A stretch of 28,103 bases of DNA, taken from assembly GCA_034440395.1 (NCBI GenBank), contig JAWXBW010000028.1, positions 1 to 28,103 on the forward strand. The letters are read 5' to 3'. Below, one piece after another: positions 15,978 through 22,863 of the stretch. The stretch comes from JAAUTS01 sp034440395 (GTDB lineage Bacteria; Verrucomicrobiota; Verrucomicrobiia; Methylacidiphilales; JAAUTS01). The translations under genes were made by a program, and so were the position numbers. Position 1 is the stretch's first letter, and the number at the start of each line of letters is the position of its first letter. The notes under the pieces were generated by a model. It was not told where the DNA came from. It worked only from the letters and a program-made list of their open reading frames with translations, and did no database searches.

Positions 15978-16753
15978 CGAAACTAGATGATGCTCTAAAC
16001 ATAAAAGCTATGTTCTCTCTATTTCTACCCACGACGCTGGCCTCTGGCGGCGTTGCCTTTTCTTTTCAACATGCCGACGTTGCGGGGAAAGTGATTATTT
16101 TCATTCTTCTCCTCATCTCCGTTTTTACGTGGTCAGTAATATGGACTAAGAGCAAAATGATCCGCCAAGCCAAACGAGATAATCTTTTTTTTCTCAAACG
16201 TTACCGCAGTGACCGCACTCCCATTGAGCTCTATGCAGAGAAAAAAATCTACTCCGCCTCACCCCTCTCCGCTGTTTATCAAGCAGGCGCACGTGAGCTC
16301 TCCTTCCATTTACTAGGCTCCTCCGAGGTGGATGAAACATTCCGCTCACGCCTTATTGATGCAGATAAAGTTGATGCCGTTTCCATGGCCTCCGTCCGTT
16401 CGGCCATGGAGCGCGCCGTGGGAGAACAAGCTCTCGCCATGGAATCCCAACTTATCCTTCTCGCTACCGCAGCCAGCGGCGGCCCTTTCCTTGGTTTACT
16501 TGGAACCGTCTGGGGTGTGATGGAAGCTTTTAGCGGTATCGCCATTCAAGGTAGTGCCACCCTAGCCGCACTCGCTCCAGGCGTTTCTGGTGCGCTCATA
16601 ACGACAGTCACCGGCCTGGTAGTCGCCATTCCAGCCATGTTTGGCCATAATTTTCTCATCACCACCATCCGTTCCATGGTTGTAGAGATGGAAAATTTCG
16701 CTGCTGAATGTGGCTCAGATTTTGAGCATCGCTACTTAAAGTCACGTTCATGA
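15974..16753 (+). CDS. tolQ: TolQ/ExbB/MotA-family proton channel
   Basis: TolQ and TolR form an inner-membrane proton-driven motor acting on TolA and Pal. The 259-residue protein has a first membrane segment (about 39-57), a long cytoplasmic part, and two C-terminal segments that contain GGPFLGLLGTVWGVMEAF and APGVSGALITTVTGLVVAIP, the core of this family. The size is closer to TolQ than to short ExbB. I keep the TTG start because it overlaps the sufU stop as TTGA, mirroring the ATGA overlaps with the next two genes. ATG 16010 is an alternative that removes 12 residues. ExbB cannot be excluded. Confidence 0.88.
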   Translation: MTKLDDALNIKAMFSLFLPTTLASGGVAFSFQHADVAGKVIIFILLLISVFTWSVIWTKSKMIRQAKRDNLFFLKRYRSDRTPIELYAEKKIYSASPLSAVYQAGARELSFHLLGSSEVDETFRSRLIDADKVDAVSMASVRSAMERAVGEQALAMESQLILLATAASGGPFLGLLGTVWGVMEAFSGIAIQGSATLAALAPGVSGALITTVTGLVVAIPAMFGHNFLITTIRSMVVEMENFAAECGSDFEHRYLKSRS

Positions 16754-17163
16754 AACGACATTCCTCACGCTTCCAAGGCCATGTTATGACGGAGTTAAAC
16801 ATCACTCCACTCTTAGATCTTGTCTTTGTGCTGCTAATTATTTTTATGATCACCACACCGTTGATCGAACAACAGATTTCGTTGAACCTTCCCAAGTCCC
16901 AGCCCGCAACGCAGAATAAGGTGAATCCTAAATCTGTATTGAGCGTGAATATCGACGCTAAGGGCACCATTTTTCTGTCAGAAAAAAAAGTTACCCTCCA
17001 GCAACTTGAAGCCGCTATCACCCAACAGATGAAAAAAGATAGCAACAGTGCCGTCGCTCTTCGGGCAGATGCTAAGCTGCAGTACCAGCAACTAGTTGAT
17101 GTGTTAGACTTGATCAAAAATTCTGGAGCTAAGTTAGGCCTAGCCACCACACCGAGGGAATGA
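16750..17163 (+). CDS. tolR: TolR/ExbD-family motor subunit
   Basis: This 137-residue protein has one membrane segment (about 20-40) containing the essential proton-carrying Asp, D23, in ITPLLDLVFVLLIIF. A periplasmic domain of about 95 residues follows, with the usual VSVNIDAKGTIFL-like strand and ALRADAKLQYQQLVDVLDLIK. It starts with ATGA overlap to tolQ and ends with ATGA overlap to the TonB/TolA-like gene, so the three are translated as a unit. Confidence 0.9.
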   Translation: MKRHSSRFQGHVMTELNITPLLDLVFVLLIIFMITTPLIEQQISLNLPKSQPATQNKVNPKSVLSVNIDAKGTIFLSEKKVTLQQLEAAITQQMKKDSNSAVALRADAKLQYQQLVDVLDLIKNSGAKLGLATTPRE

Positions 17164-18149
17164 AGCAAGAATCTCATAGTAAGCCCAGCGGAAAAACCTT
17201 GGCTTGGGTAGCTGGAGCGCATGTGCTGGTGCTTATTCTCGCCTTCGTTATTCCCTCTATCTTGAAGCCTAGTCCGCCAGATAAATTTATTCAAATGGTC
17301 CCACTTGGTTCCATTGATCCTGGGGAAGGTAAGCCAGACTCTGCCGATCAAGATTCTGGCGGCTCCATGGGCTCCAAAGGCGGCGGAATCCAAGGTAAAG
17401 AAACTCCCAAGCCCCCAACCCAACCTAAAGCGCAAACTGCAACCCCAGATCCTGTGGTGCTCCCAGCTCAGGTAATTCTGCCTAAACCTGTAGCTCCTGT
17501 GGTTCCTGCTAAGCCCATCGTGGTGAAAGAAACCGTGGTGCCTGTAAAGTCGGAAAAAATCAAGCCTGTAACAAAACCAGAACCAATTCCAGAAAAACCA
17601 AAGGTCACAGAACCCGTGGCCAAGCCCAAGTCTAAAATCACCCCCAACCTCACCGTTGTGAAAAAAGAAGGCACAGCCACCGCTAAAGTCAGTGGAACCA
17701 GTAAGCCCAGTGCAAATACTTCCAACAACACAGGACAAGGTCTCAGTGCCTCGGATGTTGAAACTAAATTACGTGGAAAATTCGGCACTGGCTCAGGTGA
17801 CGGCACAGGTGCAGGGCAAGGAAATGCCGGAGTAGAGGGTGGCACAGGTCAAGGCCGCTTAGGCGATCCTAATGGCGTAGCCAATGCGCCTTGGTATGAT
17901 ATTTACATCGGTAATCAGCTGAAAAAAAACTGGGTGCGTCCCGCCAGCGGTCCGAGCATCGAAGCTTGGGTAGCCGTCCGCATTTACGCTGATGGCACCG
18001 TGCATTACGTGCGTTTAACTAAGACGTCTGGAAACCCTGAAATGGACCAATCCGTGATTAATGCTGTGCAGTCTGTACAGAAATTAGGCACCCTACCGCC
18101 TAAAGGCTTGCCCAATCCTTATGATCGTGTTGTTAAATTTGAACTATGA
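17160..18149 (+). CDS. TolA/TonB-like energy-transducing protein
   Basis: It has an N-terminal membrane anchor (about 15-36), a long Pro/Lys/Val-rich periplasmic linker (about 80-180), a Gly-rich stretch with repeated GTG/GQG (about 205-232) and a C-terminal TonB_C-like domain (about 245-329) with WYDIYIGNQLKKNWVRP and EAWVAVRIYADG. This domain passes motor energy to the outer membrane. Genetic coupling to TolQ and TolR makes a TolA role likely. However, the linker and the TonB-like C-terminus mean a TonB for a transporter is also possible. No TolB or Pal gene follows; the tRNA comes next. Confidence 0.85.
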   Translation: MKQESHSKPSGKTLAWVAGAHVLVLILAFVIPSILKPSPPDKFIQMVPLGSIDPGEGKPDSADQDSGGSMGSKGGGIQGKETPKPPTQPKAQTATPDPVVLPAQVILPKPVAPVVPAKPIVVKETVVPVKSEKIKPVTKPEPIPEKPKVTEPVAKPKSKITPNLTVVKKEGTATAKVSGTSKPSANTSNNTGQGLSASDVETKLRGKFGTGSGDGTGAGQGNAGVEGGTGQGRLGDPNGVANAPWYDIYIGNQLKKNWVRPASGPSIEAWVAVRIYADGTVHYVRLTKTSGNPEMDQSVINAVQSVQKLGTLPPKGLPNPYDRVVKFEL

Positions 18150-18427
18150 CTCAATGCTTATAGAAAGATGGGAAGCAGCTTGTGGAAGAAGATTTTCAGG
18201 TAGCTGCCAGCGGGCGCAGTTCAAGAGGGGAGGGAATTAATTTCTCATCTAACAAGTTTTTATGGAATGAAGCGTTGTAAATGAAGCAAAGGCCTTTCAG
18301 GCCAAGCATTTAGATTCTGCTATAAGATTGTACCCAACTCCGCAACAATAGCAGAGTTGATAGGACATACCGTTAATGTTATGTATGTTTCCTAGAGAAA
18401 AAAGCCCTTCAAACCAGTGTGAAGGGG

Positions 18428-18499
<72 letters not shown>

Positions 18500-18653
18500 A
18501 TTAAACAGAATTAAAACCGTAGAGCCTGACTTGCATCTTCGCAAGTACTTTTCTTTTCCTGCCGCATTATAGTTTCTGAAAAAACCACTACTGCAGTGAA
18601 TAGTTTCTTTGATGAGGGCTTGCCGCTTTCGTTCAAAAAAGGTAGAAAGGATT

Positions 18654-19532
18654 ATGGGATACAGGCACTGGCACTCTTCGGGCTCGTATGAGCCTCTCGC
18701 TTATGTGAGGGGTTTTCCCATCGATTTAACGACGTTAATCACGGCCTTGCATATCTTGACCACGGTTATTTGCGCAGTGGCTTTATCCCTCGGCCAAAAA
18801 TCGCTCTGGGAATTGAATCTAATCTTTACCACTACAGGCTTTTGGGACGGGAAGGTTTGGACGGTTTTTACCGATCCTTTTTATCATAATATTGCGCAGG
18901 AGCACATTTTCTTGGCCTTGAACTTATTTTTCTTTTTGCATTTTGGTCGTGAAATTGAACGCATGATTGGCCGCTGGAATTTCGGCCTACTTTACTTGGC
19001 CTTGTTGATTCTTCCAGCCATGGCGTGTATTCTAGGTTCAGCTATTTTAGGAACACCTCTTGGGGTGCGTGTGCCTTATGTTCTAACCACAGCGCATTTC
19101 GCTATCTTAATTGGGTTCACCTACATCTATCCTACGACTCAGTTTATTTTTGGAATCACCGCTCGCTGGGTGGGAATTATTTTAATCGGGGTAACGACGT
19201 TAGCGTTGATTGCTATTCCTTACTTTGGAGCTCTTATTCCTTTCGCCGCTTCCTTGCTCACAGTTTATGCATTCCTGAATTTTGTCGGCGCAGCAGGTGG
19301 TATTAATTGGGTAGATACAATTCAAAATTGGCGTGAAAAAAAGCAAGATCAGCTAGTGCAAGAACGCAGAGTTGTACAGAAAAATAAGCGCCTTGAGCAG
19401 GAGGCTTCCGTTGATACTATTTTAGATAAAATTAGTCAGCACGGGATCCAATCTTTAACGGCAAAGGAGCGCGCCTTTTTGGAAAAAGAGGGTTCACAGC
19501 TTAAAGCGAAAGAGGAGCAACAACGCAGATGA
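18654..19532 (+). CDS. rhomboid-like membrane protein lacking the catalytic serine (first of pair)
   Basis: The N-terminal two thirds have about six membrane segments and rhomboid landmarks, notably the WTVFTDPFYH...EHIFLALNLFFFLHFGREIERMIG stretch, which parallels the rhomboid W-R/x-F-H-x-H-L-x-N-x-G-x-x-E pattern. The catalytic GxSG is absent: the expected place reads VLTTAHFAIL. A charged C-terminal tail carries VDTILDKISQHGIQSLTAKER, a motif (DUF6576-like) often found after bacterial rhomboids. ATG 18654 is chosen; a frame open from TTG 18609 adds 15 residues without family support. It overlaps the next paralog by ATGA. Probably a pseudoprotease acting in membrane-protein handling, which is inferred. 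Confidence 0.75.
   Translation: MGYRHWHSSGSYEPLAYVRGFPIDLTTLITALHILTTVICAVALSLGQKSLWELNLIFTTTGFWDGKVWTVFTDPFYHNIAQEHIFLALNLFFFLHFGREIERMIGRWNFGLLYLALLILPAMACILGSAILGTPLGVRVPYVLTTAHFAILIGFTYIYPTTQFIFGITARWVGIILIGVTTLALIAIPYFGALIPFAASLLTVYAFLNFVGAAGGINWVDTIQNWREKKQDQLVQERRVVQKNKRLEQEASVDTILDKISQHGIQSLTAKERAFLEKEGSQLKAKEEQQRR
19410..19433 (+). repeat. 24-base exact repeat, copy 1 (in pseudo-rhomboid 1)
   Basis: This stretch encodes VDTILDKI in the C-terminal tail. It is identical base for base to 20300-20323 in the next gene, in the same frame, 890 bases away, although the proteins otherwise have diverged strongly. Confidence 0.85.
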
Positions 19533-20407
19533 ATCCTGTGCTGACTCGTTTGCTTTATCCGCCGATCAAGCCCATGCTAAAACTTTGCGGGGTGCCAGTT
19601 GACGCTACTCTAGCCATCGTCCTGACGCATATTACCATAATGGTGCTGCTAGTTTTATCTTCGTTTCTGATGCCTACGGTGACGGGAGGGCAAGACGGAA
19701 ACTTGCTGATCTTTAGCATATTTAATACGGAGACCTTTCAGTTCCATCAACCTCTGAGCTTGTTCCTTTATCCCTTCCTGCACGATATCCGCTCCGAGCA
19801 TGTTTTTTTTCTGGTGGAGATGCTTTTGCTCTTCGTCTGTGGGCGGCAGTTGGAAGCCTTAATTGGTAGAAAATCCTATATTTTTCTACAGGCAACACTT
19901 CTTATAGTGCCTCCACTTTTATTATTAAGTTTAAGTAAAGTAATCCCCGTTTCTTTCATTCTTAGCTCTTCTTTTTATACCACTATGGTTCTCTGCTTAA
20001 CCTATCTCATGATTGTTCCTAAGCCCCGTGCCTACGCGGGTTTGAGTCTGGCTGTCATGACGTGGTTACTTGTGGGATTTTGCCTGATTTTTTTCTTGGC
20101 AGAAAGAGATTGGCGGCGGCTAGCTAATTTTAGTATGACTTTAATGGCGGCACTTGTTTTTATAGAAGTGATCGGGGCGGGCAAAGGAGCCGGGATACTT
20201 TATTTCTTTAAGGCGGTGCCTGAGGAAAATAATTCAATCTTTAAAAAGGTAAAATCCCTCGTCTCTGACGAATTGGTTCCAGTCTGCGATCAACAAACGG
20301 TTGATACTATTTTAGATAAAATTTCTTTGTCAGGCATAGACTCACTCAATAGAGAAGAGCGCAAGGGTTTAGCCGACGCTAGCCAACGACTCCAAAGGAA
20401 TGACTAA
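19529..20407 (+). CDS. rhomboid-like membrane protein lacking the catalytic serine (second of pair)
   Basis: At 292 residues it shares the architecture of the upstream gene: about six membrane segments, SLFLYPFLHDIRSEHVFFLVEMLLLFVCGRQLEALIG, in the position of the rhomboid L1/TM2 region, and no GxSG (the aligned region reads SSSFYTTMVL). Its tail ends in VDTILDKISLSGIDSLNREERKGL, matching the first protein. Starts and stops overlap by 4 bases upstream and 8 bases with the Nudix gene downstream, so the three genes form one unit. The pair looks like a tandem duplication in which the membrane domain diverged faster than the tail. Confidence 0.72.
   Translation: MNPVLTRLLYPPIKPMLKLCGVPVDATLAIVLTHITIMVLLVLSSFLMPTVTGGQDGNLLIFSIFNTETFQFHQPLSLFLYPFLHDIRSEHVFFLVEMLLLFVCGRQLEALIGRKSYIFLQATLLIVPPLLLLSLSKVIPVSFILSSSFYTTMVLCLTYLMIVPKPRAYAGLSLAVMTWLLVGFCLIFFLAERDWRRLANFSMTLMAALVFIEVIGAGKGAGILYFFKAVPEENNSIFKKVKSLVSDELVPVCDQQTVDTILDKISLSGIDSLNREERKGLADASQRLQRND
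20300..20323 (+). repeat. 24-base exact repeat, copy 2 (in pseudo-rhomboid 2)
   Basis: Identical to 19410-19433 and in the same reading frame. See the first copy for context. Confidence 0.85.
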
Positions 20408-20897
20408 TCCTTGCTCTGATTCCATCACGGTTGATTGGTTAACATGGCAACCTACGGAACTAGCAGTGCTGTGCTTTGTGGTGGAAAATAGTCGTATTTT
20501 ATTAATCGAAAAAAAACGTGGTTTAGGGGCAGGTAAAGTGAATGCTCCAGGCGGCAAGATCAAGTTAGGAGAAACGCCATTAGAGGCCGCTATCCGTGAG
20601 ACGCAAGAGGAGGTGGGCGTGATTCCAATTGGGTTAACGGAGGCGGGAGTCTTACGTTTTCAATTTAAGGATGGTTACGCACTACACTGCACCGTGTTTA
20701 AGGCTAAATCTTTTCAAGGAGTGTTGATAGAGACACCTGAAGCCACACCGTTTATCGTGGGAACAGATGAAATTCCGTTTGAGCGCATGTGGGCAGATGA
20801 TAGTCATTGGGTGAAGTATCTATTGTCGGGAGACTATTTTTCGGGAGCCTTTTTGTTTGATGAAGATCGCATGCTTACGAATGAAGTTAAGGTTTAG
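20400..20897 (+). CDS. Nudix hydrolase, MTH1-like 8-oxo-purine triphosphatase
   Basis: A complete Nudix box G-x5-E-x7-R-E-x2-E-E-x-G lies at residues 52-74 (GKIKLGE...RETQEEVGV), giving the Mg2+ site. The surrounding sequence is closer to the animal MTH1 type than to E. coli MutT: KKRGLGAGKVNAPGGK before the box and MWADDSHWVKYLLSG with FSGAFLFD after it, where MTH1 has the base-recognising Trp-Ala-Asp-Asp. It probably hydrolyses 8-oxo-dGTP or 2-OH-dATP to clean the nucleotide pool. It overlaps the second rhomboid-like gene by 8 bases. Confidence 0.9.
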   Translation: MTNPCSDSITVDWLTWQPTELAVLCFVVENSRILLIEKKRGLGAGKVNAPGGKIKLGETPLEAAIRETQEEVGVIPIGLTEAGVLRFQFKDGYALHCTVFKAKSFQGVLIETPEATPFIVGTDEIPFERMWADDSHWVKYLLSGDYFSGAFLFDEDRMLTNEVKV

Positions 20898-20945
20898 ATG
20901 AAGCTCTGTAGTTTACGGATGACGAAAGTCAGCTAGAATAATTTT

Positions 20946-21773
20946 ATGATGGAACCTTGGGTGTCTAAAATACTGTGGTGTGTGGGGCTCCTAGCTTTGG
21001 CTTATGCCATGTCTCAATCGTCTTTTTTCTGGCTGCGCCGTTTAGGGCTTTGGGTGGTTTTCGGCACAGTAGGATTAGGCATTTGGTTCGTTAGCGAAAA
21101 CGGAGTGTTGGTTCTAGCAGGATTTCTCGGTTGGTTTGGTCTTCCCTTGGCGCAAGCACTCTATTTTTCTAGAAACTTACGTTTTTCTTTGTCACGTAGT
21201 TTAGTTAAGGAGCGGCTTAATGTAGATGATCTGGAGGAGTGGGTGACGCTTACTCAAGAATTCCGTAAAGAAGGGTTTTCGACTGCGGGCGAATATTGCT
21301 TAAAACCTTCTTTTGTTGATTATGGATTCCGCTTATTTCAGCGTTCAGAGCAAACTTCACAGCGAGTCGGAGGTATTGGCCTTGTGCGGCAAGGGGCTAT
21401 CTCGTTGTATTATATAGTTTTTGTCACGAAAGCCAAAGACGGCACCTTGTGGATGACTTGGGATTACCCTTTAGCTTACGGCTTAAAAATGCCGCCTCAG
21501 ATTCAAGCCTTTCGTTGTTTGGAATCGGAATCGGTAAATGAACTACTCGCTCAGCACGAAGCGTTTTTGAAATTAAATGACGTAGCAGAGGCTGAGGATA
21601 ATTCGGAGCCACAAGCGCTTTTTAACAGACTCTTTTGCGAGACCATGAGTTACAATTTAAGCATAGGACTGCTGAAACTAGCAAATGCTTCACAGGAAGA
21701 AATCCTTTACAGTTGGCGCGGAACTTTTTTCATCATAGGGCAAGTTTTGCGCCAGATGGTAAAAGGCTATTAG
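20946..21773 (+). CDS. membrane-anchored hypothetical protein
   Basis: I recognise no family. Two or three hydrophobic segments occupy residues about 8-75 (including LWCVGLLALAYAMS and VVFGTVGLGIWFV), followed by a soluble ~200-residue domain. That domain has YYIVFVTKAKDGTLWMTWDYPLAYG in its middle and a helical C-terminus ending WRGTFFIIGQVLRQMVKGY. A second ATG follows immediately at 20949. It lies 48 bases after the Nudix gene on the same strand and converges on manA with a 26-base gap. Confidence 0.6.
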   Translation: MMEPWVSKILWCVGLLALAYAMSQSSFFWLRRLGLWVVFGTVGLGIWFVSENGVLVLAGFLGWFGLPLAQALYFSRNLRFSLSRSLVKERLNVDDLEEWVTLTQEFRKEGFSTAGEYCLKPSFVDYGFRLFQRSEQTSQRVGGIGLVRQGAISLYYIVFVTKAKDGTLWMTWDYPLAYGLKMPPQIQAFRCLESESVNELLAQHEAFLKLNDVAEAEDNSEPQALFNRLFCETMSYNLSIGLLKLANASQEEILYSWRGTFFIIGQVLRQMVKGY

Positions 21774-21799
21774 TTTTTAAATCAAATCGACGATCGGTC

Positions 21800-22741
21800 T
21801 TAGTCTGGCCAAGATACAGTGATTAATTCTGAGTAGTCGGCTAGGGATTCTATTTCTAGTTGACCGGCATTGGCTGGGAAAAAGAGGCTGCTCCCACGAG
21901 GAAATTCTTTTCCTTCAAATTTAACTAAACCCTGAGAGACAAAGACGTATTGGAAGGATTCCGCTCCGACCTCAAAATCCCTCGTTTCCTTTTCAAAGAA
22001 GGGTGCGCGCATAACGGTGAAGTAAATGCAGGCGACTAAGGTTTCGCCATGTGGTTGAGCGAAGTCCGGTTCGATATCCTGATAGTTAATGCACTCCAAA
22101 GATTCCTTAACATGAAGCGGGCGCAGTTTTCCAGTATTTTGATCAAGTCGATCCCAGTCATAAACGCGAAAAGTGGTATCTGAATTTTGTTGAATTTCTA
22201 AAATAACGTTTCCCGATCCGATGGCATGGACTCGTCCTGAAGGCAGAAACATCGTTTCACCCGCACTGGTTTTTAGCCGATGAAAACAGGAGGCCACATT
22301 CCCGTTGTCGAGTGCTTGGATGAACGCTGCGCGGGTGACACCTTCTTTTAAGCCGGCATAAATTTCTGCCTGATCTTTGGTTTCCAAAAAATACCACATC
22401 TCTGTTTTGGGTTCGCCCTGGAATTGAGCCGCAAGATGGGCGGGGGGATGAACTTGGAGGGAAAGCTTTTCTTGAGCATCAAGGAGTTTAATGATGAGAG
22501 GGAACCTGTCCGTGTTGGGTGAGGCGGTGCCAAAAAAAGTCTTACGCTCTGGGCTAGCCCAAACATCATGCAGTGTCATTCCTGATTCCACAAAAATACT
22601 CTGCGCCTCAGGCCGATCACAAAGCTCCCATGCCTCTCCGATTTTTTTATCTAAGGGGATAGGGCGTTGAAAAAGAGAATGAAGATTTTGGCCTCCCCAA
22701 ATACGTTCTTGGTAAAGGGGTTTAAGGCTGAAGAATAACAT
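21800..22741 (-). CDS. manA: mannose-6-phosphate isomerase, class I (short form)
   Basis: This zinc enzyme interconverts fructose-6-phosphate and mannose-6-phosphate, feeding GDP-mannose synthesis or mannose use. Zinc ligands are Q96 and H98 in LSLQVHPP, E114 in KTEMWYFL and H172 in GRVHAIG. The early LYQERIWGG is the family start. The 313-residue length is that of the short Firmicutes/Bacteroidetes-type ManA. It is transcribed divergently from the coupled glycosyltransferase-like genes, across 122 bases containing a near-perfect palindrome. Supply of activated mannose to those genes is an inference from position. Confidence 0.93.
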   Translation of the reverse strand: MLFFSLKPLYQERIWGGQNLHSLFQRPIPLDKKIGEAWELCDRPEAQSIFVESGMTLHDVWASPERKTFFGTASPNTDRFPLIIKLLDAQEKLSLQVHPPAHLAAQFQGEPKTEMWYFLETKDQAEIYAGLKEGVTRAAFIQALDNGNVASCFHRLKTSAGETMFLPSGRVHAIGSGNVILEIQQNSDTTFRVYDWDRLDQNTGKLRPLHVKESLECINYQDIEPDFAQPHGETLVACIYFTVMRAPFFEKETRDFEVGAESFQYVFVSQGLVKFEGKEFPRGSSLFFPANAGQLEIESLADYSELITVSWPD

Positions 22742-22759
22742 TTAAAAAAACTATCTTTT

Positions 22760-22776
22760 CTTAATCTAAGATCAAG
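22760..22776. promoter_or_regulatory. 17-base near-palindrome between manA and the glycosyltransferase pair
   Basis: CTTAATCT (22760-22767) faces AGATCAAG (22769-22776) around a central A, with one mismatch. It lies 19 bases from the manA start and about 88 from ATG 22864, a position suited to an operator for both directions. A weak rightward promoter TTGCTC (22784-22789), 17 bases, TATTCT (22807-22812) lies just beyond it. Confidence 0.35.
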
Positions 22777-22863
22777 TGCTGCTTTGCTCACACTTTCATT
22801 TTACTCTATTCTACGAGTTACTAGTCATTAATCTTGTACAACTCTTGCCATCAGCCTTTGCCT

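Noticed and set aside
16659..17738. A long minus-strand frame of 359 codons antisense to tolR and tolA/tonB
   Set aside because: Its product is a run of Trp, Phe, His and Gly without domains, typical of the reverse of a Pro/Lys-rich gene, and the plus-strand genes are certain.
18150..18427. Possible terminator after the tolA/tonB-like gene (GCAGCT 18175-18180 with AGCTGC 18202-18207)
   Set aside because: The loop is 21 bases and no T-run follows, so it is not a credible intrinsic terminator.
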